From Paracoccus sp. S3-43 (GTDB taxonomy: Bacteria > Pseudomonadota > Alphaproteobacteria > Rhodobacterales > Rhodobacteraceae): 64,000 nt of DNA. The notes under the pieces were generated by a model. It was not told the DNA's origin. It did not search any database and worked only from the letters and a program-made list of their open reading frames with translations. Positions 58,374-64,000 of the stretch are shown piece after piece. The first letter of the stretch is position 1. Each line of letters begins with the position of its first letter. The stretch covers positions 2,961,001 to 3,025,000 of the forward strand of contig NZ_CP119082.1 of the NCBI RefSeq assembly GCF_029027965.1, read 5' to 3'. A program made the position numbers and the translations under genes.

Positions 58374-60463
58374 CCGCAGCCCTTCGCGCCAACTGGCTGA
58401 AATCCCTCGACACCTCGGTGCTTGTCACCGGGGGGCTGGTGCTCATCGTCATCTCGATGGTGATCCCGCTGCCGCCGGCGGTCCTGGATTTCGGCTTTGC
58501 GCTATCGATCGCGGCGGCGGTCCTGATCCTGGTCATGGCGTCCCTGGTGGAACGGCCCACCGACTTCCAGGCCTTCCCGATGCTGCTTCTGATGACGCTG
58601 GTGATCCGGCTGTCGCTGAACGTGTCCTCGACCCGGCTGATCCTGACCCAGGGCCATACCGGCACCGAGGCGGCGGGCCATATCATCAACGGCTTCGCCA
58701 GCTTCGTCGCGGGCGGGTCGCTGATGGTCGGGCTGACGGTCTTTGCCGTCATTTCCATCGTGAACTTCATGGTCATCACCAAGGGCTCGGGCCGCATGGC
58801 CGAGGTCGCGGCGCGCTTCGCGCTCGATTCGCTGCCGGGCAAGCAGATGGCCATCGACGCCGACCTGAACGCGGGCGCCATCGACCACCAGGAGGCCAAG
58901 AACCGCCGCGCGCGCGACCAGCAAGAGATCAATTTCTTCGGCTCGCTGGACGGGGCGTCGAAATTCGTCAAGGGCGACGCGGTGGCGGGGATCGTCATCA
59001 CCCTGGTCAACCTGCTGGTCGGCCTTGGCATCGGCATCGTGGCGCATGGCATGCCCGTGGGCGAGGCCATGGCCAGCTATTCCCACCTGACCATCGGCGA
59101 CGGACTGGTGAGCCAGATCCCCGCGGTCATCACCTCGATGGCGGCGGCGCTGCTGCTGTCGCGGGGGGGCGCGACCGACAATACCGCGCGGCTTCTGTCC
59201 AGCCAGCTGATCCGGGGCTGGCAGCCCGCCGCCGTGGTCGCGGCCGCGATGCTGCTGATGTCCTTCGTGCCGGGGATGCCGCGCCTGCTGTTCCTGGCGA
59301 TCGCGGCTGCCATGGCCTTCGGCGGCTGGCGGCTGCATCGCAAGGCGGTTTCGGCCGCCGCCCTGCCCGACCTGCCTGCCGAGACCGTCGTCGCCCCCCG
59401 CCCCGCCGCCCGCATCGGCGACGTTCTGGACACCGACGAGATCAGCGTGGAAATCGGCTCGGACCTGGTGCTGATCGCGCTTGACCAGGCGCGGGGGCTG
59501 GGCAGCCGGATCACCAACCTGCGCATCCATATCGCCCGCGCCTATGGCCTGATCCTGCCCGACGTGCGCATCACCGACACCGACGACCTGCATCCCGGCG
59601 ACTATCAGATCCGCATCCACGGCGTGGTGCGGGGACGCGGCAGCCTGCGGCCCGGCGCCATCCTGGCACTTGGGCCGGATCATGTGCTGAAGGGCCTGCC
59701 CGGCGATGCGGTGCGCGAACCCGTCTATCTCAGCCCCGCCCGCTGGATCGACCGCGACGCCCAGGACGACGCCGCGACCCAGGGCGCGACCGTCGTCACC
59801 CCGATGGAGGTTCTGTCCACGCATCTGATGGAGGTCGTGCGGGCCAACCTGTCCTCGCTGCTGACCCTGAGCGCGATGCAGCGCCAGATCGAGGAGTTGA
59901 AGACCCTGTCCGACAGCGCGCGGGCCGAACGCAACCGGCGCTATTTCGACAGCATGATCCCCGACAAGGTCTCGCCCGAGACGCTGCTGGCGGTGCTGCG
60001 CGCGCTTCTGGACGAAAAGGTCTCGATCCGCAACCTGCCGCTGATCGTCGATGCGATGGCCGAATTCCGCAGCATCGAATCGGTCGAGACGGTCTATGAG
60101 CTGGTCCGCAAACGGCTGCGCGGCCAGATCACCCAGCAATACAGCGATCCCGCGGGCCACATCTCGGCCCTGCAACTGCATCCGGCATGGGAGGCCGAGT
60201 TCGTCCGCGCCGATGCGGAAACGGGCCGCGCGGGGGGCGGCGCCATGACGCCCGCCCTGTCGCGCAAGCTGCTGGACGCCGCGCGCCGCGCCATGGGGGC
60301 GTTGGAACCCGCGCTCCAGACCGTGCTGGTCGCACCCGATCACCGGCGGCGGATGCTGCGCGCGGTGCTGGGATCGAACGGCATCGCCATGCCGGTCCTG
60401 GGGCTGGAGGAAATCGACCCCGGCGCCGACCTGCGCCTGATCGGCACCATCGAGGTCGGATGA
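58370..60463 (+). CDS. flhA: flagellar export gate protein FlhA
   Basis: A 697-residue FHIPEP-family protein: N-terminal part with eight membrane helices, including VLDFGFALSIAAAVLILVMA and the conserved RFALDSLPGKQMAIDADLNAG loop; cytoplasmic domain from about 330, with LVLIALDQARGLGSRITNLR, PDVRITD and a C-terminal domain containing LSSLLTLSAMQRQIEELKTLSD. It forms the nonameric export ring that receives substrates. It is coupled to fliR by a 4-nt overlap. Confidence 0.95.
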   Translation: MTAALRANWLKSLDTSVLVTGGLVLIVISMVIPLPPAVLDFGFALSIAAAVLILVMASLVERPTDFQAFPMLLLMTLVIRLSLNVSSTRLILTQGHTGTEAAGHIINGFASFVAGGSLMVGLTVFAVISIVNFMVITKGSGRMAEVAARFALDSLPGKQMAIDADLNAGAIDHQEAKNRRARDQQEINFFGSLDGASKFVKGDAVAGIVITLVNLLVGLGIGIVAHGMPVGEAMASYSHLTIGDGLVSQIPAVITSMAAALLLSRGGATDNTARLLSSQLIRGWQPAAVVAAAMLLMSFVPGMPRLLFLAIAAAMAFGGWRLHRKAVSAAALPDLPAETVVAPRPAARIGDVLDTDEISVEIGSDLVLIALDQARGLGSRITNLRIHIARAYGLILPDVRITDTDDLHPGDYQIRIHGVVRGRGSLRPGAILALGPDHVLKGLPGDAVREPVYLSPARWIDRDAQDDAATQGATVVTPMEVLSTHLMEVVRANLSSLLTLSAMQRQIEELKTLSDSARAERNRRYFDSMIPDKVSPETLLAVLRALLDEKVSIRNLPLIVDAMAEFRSIESVETVYELVRKRLRGQITQQYSDPAGHISALQLHPAWEAEFVRADAETGRAGGGAMTPALSRKLLDAARRAMGALEPALQTVLVAPDHRRRMLRAVLGSNGIAMPVLGLEEIDPGADLRLIGTIEVG

Positions 60464-61218
60464 TGTGGGACCAGCTTTCCCAGCTTCTCCCCGGATTCGG
60501 CTGGACCTGGCTGCTGGTCTATCTGCGCGTTCAGGCCCTGGCGCTGGTCCTGCCGGGCATTGGGGAACGGGTGATCCCGATCCGCGTCCGCGCCGCCGCC
60601 GCGATGGCCATCACGCCGATGCTGGCGGGGCTGGTGCCCCCCGCCCTGCCGCCCGCCGGCACGCTGGCCACCCTGGGCCAAGTGGCCGGTGAAACGCTGA
60701 TCGGCCTGGCGGCCGGGATGGGCCTGCGCCTGCTGGCGCTGTCGCTGGACATCGCCACCTCGGCCATCGCCGCCACCGCGTCCCTGTCCCAGCTGGTCGG
60801 CGGCCAGAACGAGGCCGCGCCCCATCCCATCGGCAACATGATCCATCTGGCAGGGCTGGCCGTGCTGATGGCCCTTGGCCTGCCGATCCTGCTGGTGCAG
60901 CTGATGGCCGACAGTTTCGCGATCTGGCCGCCCGGCGGCTGGCCCGACGCGGACGGCCTGGCATCCGAGGCGATTCGCCTGGTCGCCCGCAGCTTCTGGA
61001 TCGCCATGCTTCTGGCCGCGCCCTTCACGCTGGGCGGCTTCATGTTCCAGGCATTGTCGGGGGTCATCAACCGCGTCATGCCCGCGCTGCCGGTGATGTT
61101 CATCGGCTCTCCCGCCGCGATCCTGCTGGCGCTCGCGGCGCTTGCGCTGCTGGCGCCGGTGCTGGTCGGGCTGTGGGCCGATGCGATCCTGGGCTATATG
61201 CTGCCGGGGGCGCCATGA
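60460..61218 (+). CDS. fliR: flagellar export gate protein FliR
   Basis: A 252-residue membrane protein of the export gate. Motifs: ALALVLPGIGERVIPIRVRAAAAMAIT, GETLIGLAAGMGLRLLALSLDIATS, QLVGGQNEAAPHPIGNMIHLAGL and PFTLGGFMFQALSGVINRVMPALPVMFIGSPA, all FliR-like. Two adjacent ATGs (60460 and 60463) are possible starts; the first gives the usual 4-nt overlap with flhA. The stop overlaps flhB by 4 nt. Confidence 0.92.
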   Translation: MMWDQLSQLLPGFGWTWLLVYLRVQALALVLPGIGERVIPIRVRAAAAMAITPMLAGLVPPALPPAGTLATLGQVAGETLIGLAAGMGLRLLALSLDIATSAIAATASLSQLVGGQNEAAPHPIGNMIHLAGLAVLMALGLPILLVQLMADSFAIWPPGGWPDADGLASEAIRLVARSFWIAMLLAAPFTLGGFMFQALSGVINRVMPALPVMFIGSPAAILLALAALALLAPVLVGLWADAILGYMLPGAP

Positions 61219-62276
61219 GCGAGGAAAACGACGACAAGCCCTTCGAGGCGTCCGAGCAGAAGCTGCGGCGCGCGCGCGAAAAGGGCGACATCCCGCGTTC
61301 GGCCGAACTGAACGTGGCGGCGATGTATCTGGGCGCCTGGCTGGCCTTTGCCGTGGGGGCGGGCTTTGCCGCCAAGGCCTGGCTGGCGATGGCCACCCGC
61401 GCCCTGGGATCCGAGGGCTGGGTGCCCGGCGCGATCGGGACCATCGCCCTGGCCTTGGGCCAATACGCGGGCTGGGCGGTGCTGGCTCTTGCCACTGTCC
61501 CGTCGCTGGCGATCCTGGTGGCGCTGATCGCCGGGCGCGGGCTGGTCTTTGCGCCGCAGAAGCTGGCCTTCGACCTGAACCGGATCAACCCGATGAAGAC
61601 GGCGGGCCAGAAATTCGGCAAGTCGGGGCTGGTGAATTTCGCGATTTCGCTGGGCAAGGTGGCGCTTGTCTGCGCGGGCGGCTGGTTCCTGTTCCGCGGC
61701 CTTCTGGGGCATCTGATGGCCAGCCCGCTGGCCGGCGACCGCTGGATCGCCGATCTGGGCACCCTGCTGAGGCGGGTGCTGGCGCTGGCGCTGGCGATCT
61801 CGGTGCTGTTCGCGGGACTGGACATGGGCTGGCAATGGTTCGACCACCGCCGCAAGAACCGCATGTCCCGCAAGGAGATGGAGGACGAATACAAGGATTC
61901 CGAAGGCGATCCGCATTTCAAGGCCGCCCGCCGCCAGCGTGCCGTGGAAATCGCCACCAGGCAGATGCTGGCCGATGTCGCGAAAGCGGATGTGGTGATC
62001 GTGAACCCCACCCACTATGCCGTGGCGCTGCAATGGAGGCGCGGCAGCGGCCGGGCGCCGGTCTGCCTGGCCAAGGGCACCGACGAGGTCGCGGCCCGGA
62101 TCCGCGAACGCGCGCGCGACAGCAAGGTGCCGATCTTTTCCGATCCGCCCTGCGCCCGCGCCATCCATGCCACCGTCGAGATCGGCCAGGAAATCCGCCG
62201 CGAACAGTTCGCCGCCGTCGCCGCCGCGATCCGCTTTGCCGAAAAGATGCGCGAAAAGGCCAGAGCGGGGTGGTGA
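61215..62276 (+). CDS. flhB: flagellar export switch protein FlhB
   Basis: A 353-residue protein with four membrane helices and a self-cleaving cytoplasmic domain. It begins SEENDDKPFEASEQKLRRAREKG (the FlhB N-terminal signature), and N264-P265-T266-H267 is the autocleavage motif in VIVNPTHYAVALQW. The linker RKNRMSRKEMEDEYKDSEGDP is also conserved. Cleavage switches export from hook to filament subunits. The next gene starts 1 nt after the stop. Confidence 0.95.
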   Translation: MSEENDDKPFEASEQKLRRAREKGDIPRSAELNVAAMYLGAWLAFAVGAGFAAKAWLAMATRALGSEGWVPGAIGTIALALGQYAGWAVLALATVPSLAILVALIAGRGLVFAPQKLAFDLNRINPMKTAGQKFGKSGLVNFAISLGKVALVCAGGWFLFRGLLGHLMASPLAGDRWIADLGTLLRRVLALALAISVLFAGLDMGWQWFDHRRKNRMSRKEMEDEYKDSEGDPHFKAARRQRAVEIATRQMLADVAKADVVIVNPTHYAVALQWRRGSGRAPVCLAKGTDEVAARIRERARDSKVPIFSDPPCARAIHATVEIGQEIRREQFAAVAAAIRFAEKMREKARAGW

Positions 62277-62277
62277 C

Positions 62278-62646
62278 ATGAAGGACAGCGACAAGCTGGC
62301 GCAACTGGAGCGCATCGCGCGGATCAAGGCCGAGCGGGAGCTCAAGCGGTTCGCGGCCTTCAGCGTGCATATGAAGCAGGCACAGAGCCGCGCGGACGCC
62401 ATGCGCACCGCGCTTGACCAAAGCTATCGCAGCACCGCGCCCCTGTCGGTGGCCGAGGCGCGGATCGCCAATGCCCAGGCCGGCCGCAGCGCGCGCGAAC
62501 TGCACCAGGCCGAGGCCGAGGTCGCACGGATGCAGCCGCGCTTCGACGCCGCCCGCCGCGACGCCGCCCGCGAATTCGGCCGGGCCGAGGTGCTGCTGAA
62601 CCTGTCGGCGCTGCACCGCGCCGAGGAAGACGCGCCGCGATACTGA
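62278..62646 (+). CDS. FliJ-like coiled-coil protein at the end of the flagellar operon
   Basis: A 122-residue all-helical protein rich in Ala, Arg, Glu and Gln (DKLAQLERIARIKAERELKR; later SARELHQAEAEVARMQPRF), with no Pro apart from one at about residue 56 and no membrane segment. Size and composition fit FliJ or another export chaperone, but sequence alone does not prove it. The ATG (62278) lies one base after the flhB stop, so it is the operon's last visible gene. Confidence 0.65.
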   Translation: MKDSDKLAQLERIARIKAERELKRFAAFSVHMKQAQSRADAMRTALDQSYRSTAPLSVAEARIANAQAGRSARELHQAEAEVARMQPRFDAARRDAAREFGRAEVLLNLSALHRAEEDAPRY

Positions 62647-62723
62647 CAGCCCATCAGGGGACAGCGGGCGAAGGCCGCCGCTTGCGGGCCGCCGGGATGG
62701 CTGCGGCGGCCAGGGACAAATCG

Positions 62724-62743
62724 CCCTTCACCCTTCACCCTTA
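62724..62743. repeat. CCCTTCA heptamer repeated in tandem, followed by a hairpin
   Basis: CCCTTCA occurs twice in tandem (62724-62737), followed by CCCTTA. About 5 nt later comes an inverted repeat CCGGG ... CCCGG with a 9-nt spacer. It lies in the 233-bp gap (62647-62879) after the FliJ-like gene, in which I see no gene. Confidence 0.45.
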
Positions 62744-62879
62744 TACCGGGAGAGAGTGGCCCGGCGGGAAGAATGCAACCGGCGTTTCGTGGGTCTGCCC
62801 TATGGTGAGGGTTCCGTCCCGGCGATGGATCATCCGATTGAGCAGGGCTAAACCAGCCCCGCCAACGATCCCCGCAACC

Positions 62880-63920
62880 CTAGCGCGCCGCCTCCAGCGA
62901 ATTCAGGTCGATATCCACCCAGACCAGGCGATGGTTCGACGCGGCCTCGACCGCGGCGGCCAGCGGATCGCCCGGCGCGGGCCAGACCACGCCGCTGCCG
63001 GTCACGCGCAATCCCTTGGCGGGCCAGGCGTAATCGACGCGCAGATTGCCCGGCCCGGCGGGATCATGGACCGCCGTATCCAGGGCCGGATCGCCCCTTT
63101 GCCCGGCATTGGCACCCGCCTGGTCCGGCTGGAAAGCCCCCTTGGGCCGCGGATCCTGGGCGTGATCCAGCAGGGCCGTCATCGCCTGCGCGCGCCCGTC
63201 GCCATCCGCCAGATCCAGGTTCGGATTGCCCAGCAGCACGAAGGGCGCGTCGGGCAGGTGGTCCAGCCAGAAGGCGGCCTCGTCATGGTTGCGGCGGCCG
63301 TTCAGATCCTCGGGTCCGTCGAAGACCGGGGGCGTCGCGGACCAGGCCAGCAGGTGCAGCGATCCCCGATCGGTCAGGACCGGCACCTCCCAATGCGCGG
63401 TCGAGGACAGGCGCTGCCCCTGGGGGACGGACGCCGGCATCAGGCCGCCGGGCAGGTCGCGCCACAGGAAGGCCGTGTGATCCGTGACCGGGCCCAGCGG
63501 CAGGCGCGACAGGATCGCCATGGCGTTCTGGCCGGAAAACTGGCCGAAGCCCTGGGCATCCTCGGCCCCTCCGGCCCGGCCGTCGCCGTCCAGATCCAGC
63601 CCGGTCGGCATCCCGCTGTTCGGGCGGGCGGCGAAGCGGTGCGGCATCGGATGGCCCGTCTGTTCCAGCACCTGGGCAAAGGCCGACAGCGCCAGCCCGT
63701 CATGGTCCCAGTCAAAGCCGGTCAGCAGGATCGCGTCGGGCGCCGCCGCCGCGATCACCTGGGCCGCGGCCAGCACCTGCGGGTCGGCGCGGCGGATGTC
63801 GCGCAGCAGCAGGCCCGGCCCCGGTCGCGTCAGGCCGGGATCATAGGTGGCGATGCGCAGATCCCGCGCGGCGGCGGGACCGGCAAGGCAAAGGCAAATC
63901 ATCCAGACAAAACGCGACAT
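62880..63920 (-). CDS. exported endonuclease/exonuclease/phosphatase-fold protein
   Basis: A 346-residue exported protein with a signal peptide (MSRFVWMICLCLAGPAAARD). It carries an EEP-type fold: DLRIATYDPGLTRPGPGLLL, PDAILLTGFDWDHDG, AMAILSRLPLG, FVLLGNPNLDLADGDG and a final SNHRLVWVDIDL. The metal and catalytic positions look altered: GDFN is replaced by GNPN and SDH by SNH. Activity may be weak, different or absent. An Asp-rich insert DLDGDGRAGGAEDA could bind calcium. It converges on the flagellar operon. Confidence 0.75.
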   Translation of the reverse strand: MSRFVWMICLCLAGPAAARDLRIATYDPGLTRPGPGLLLRDIRRADPQVLAAAQVIAAAAPDAILLTGFDWDHDGLALSAFAQVLEQTGHPMPHRFAARPNSGMPTGLDLDGDGRAGGAEDAQGFGQFSGQNAMAILSRLPLGPVTDHTAFLWRDLPGGLMPASVPQGQRLSSTAHWEVPVLTDRGSLHLLAWSATPPVFDGPEDLNGRRNHDEAAFWLDHLPDAPFVLLGNPNLDLADGDGRAQAMTALLDHAQDPRPKGAFQPDQAGANAGQRGDPALDTAVHDPAGPGNLRVDYAWPAKGLRVTGSGVVWPAPGDPLAAAVEAASNHRLVWVDIDLNSLEAAR

Positions 63921-63960
63921 GCGGCAGATGTGGCACGAGGCGCGCCGCCTTGCCAAGCCC

Positions 63961-64000
63961 TCAGCAGGGCGGCGGCGGGGCGATCAGGCCCGCGCCGAAG
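63961..64000 (-). CDS. C-terminal tail of a gene entering from the right edge
   Basis: On the minus strand the last 12 codons before TGA 63963-63961 read FGAGLIAPPPPC. The 40-nt gap before the next gene suggests that this is the 3' end of an upstream gene in the same direction. The family cannot be recognised from so few residues, and another frame is possible. Confidence 0.3.
   Translation of the reverse strand, partial: FGAGLIAPPPPC

Noticed and set aside
56593-59070. An 825-codon minus-strand frame across the motA-flhA region
   Set aside because: It lies opposite MotE-like, motA and flhA, which have clear family motifs. The composition is that of an antisense shadow.
62647-62879. A possible small gene in the gap after the FliJ-like gene
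   Set aside because: Short frames in this 233-bp stretch lack a ribosome-binding site and show no domain. I see only the CCCTTCA repeat and a weak hairpin.
1-64000. CRISPR arrays, tRNA or rRNA genes, insertion sequences, phage or toxin-antitoxin modules
   Set aside because: No regularly spaced repeats, no cloverleaf-like segments, no transposase or integrase motifs, and no base-composition island were found on reading both strands.

Overview
The window is GC-rich, gene-dense chromosomal DNA that looks like a Rhodobacteraceae (alphaproteobacterial) genome, probably Paracoccus or a close relative. The pointers are a petP-petR regulator pair, a chvE-gguABC sugar operon with a divergent gbpR-type LysR gene, an lptCAB-hpf-ptsN block, an Rsh/rpoZ/folK block and a CtrA-type site in a flagellar promoter region. 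I saw no rRNA, tRNA, CRISPR array, transposase or phage gene, and no stretch over 300 bp without a gene or gene remnant.

Layout. 1-13.5 kb is housekeeping: 5' part of queF, a group III truncated globin, a TRIC-type membrane protein, rnhA (preceded by an internally deleted glutathione S-transferase remnant), ispH, an intact GST, cobQ, secG, pyrG, a NYN-domain protein, folK, rpoZ, the (p)ppGpp enzyme rsh, a DUF2062 protein and an exported phytase/esterase-like protein. 13.5-22.8 kb holds otsB-otsA, a nitronate monooxygenase, msrB-msrA, yqgE, a DsbD-N-like exported protein, family 4 uracil-DNA glycosylase, petR-petP, ilvE and a decayed FUSC gene. 22.8-28.6 kb holds ptsN, hpf, lptB-lptA-lptC, kdsD, RNase D and an Ala-rich exported protein with a duplicated motif.

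28.7-46.6 kb is a single-direction sugar cluster of 15 genes plus its divergent LysR regulator. Reading on the minus strand it runs chvE, gguA, gguB, gguC/araD1, an IlvD/Edd sugar-acid dehydratase, a galactose/arabinose 1-dehydrogenase, 2-oxoglutarate semialdehyde dehydrogenase, ytfQ, ytfR, ytfT, yjfF, an SMP-30 lactonase, galM, dgoK and dgoA. Two importers feed a shared oxidative trunk (epimerase, dehydrogenase, lactonase, dehydratase). The trunk can then split: C6 acids go through DgoK/DgoA to pyruvate plus glyceraldehyde 3-phosphate, and C5 acids through AraD1 and the semialdehyde dehydrogenase to 2-oxoglutarate.

46.6-52.5 kb carries a polyamine-type ABC transporter (potDABC order) and the biotin ECF transporter bioMNY. 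52.6-62.6 kb is a divergent flagellar region: fliF-fliH-fliN-fliP leftward and fliL, a small protein, a MotE-like protein, motA, a small protein, flhA, fliR, flhB and a FliJ-like coiled coil rightward, around a CtrA-like box. The window ends with an exported endonuclease/exonuclease/phosphatase-fold protein and the tail of another gene.

Non-coding structure is informative. GC-rich hairpins follow the binding-protein gene in each of three ABC operons. An intergenic element (a C-rich stretch or hairpin, then GGATATT) recurs three times, each time just downstream of a stop codon and in that gene's orientation.
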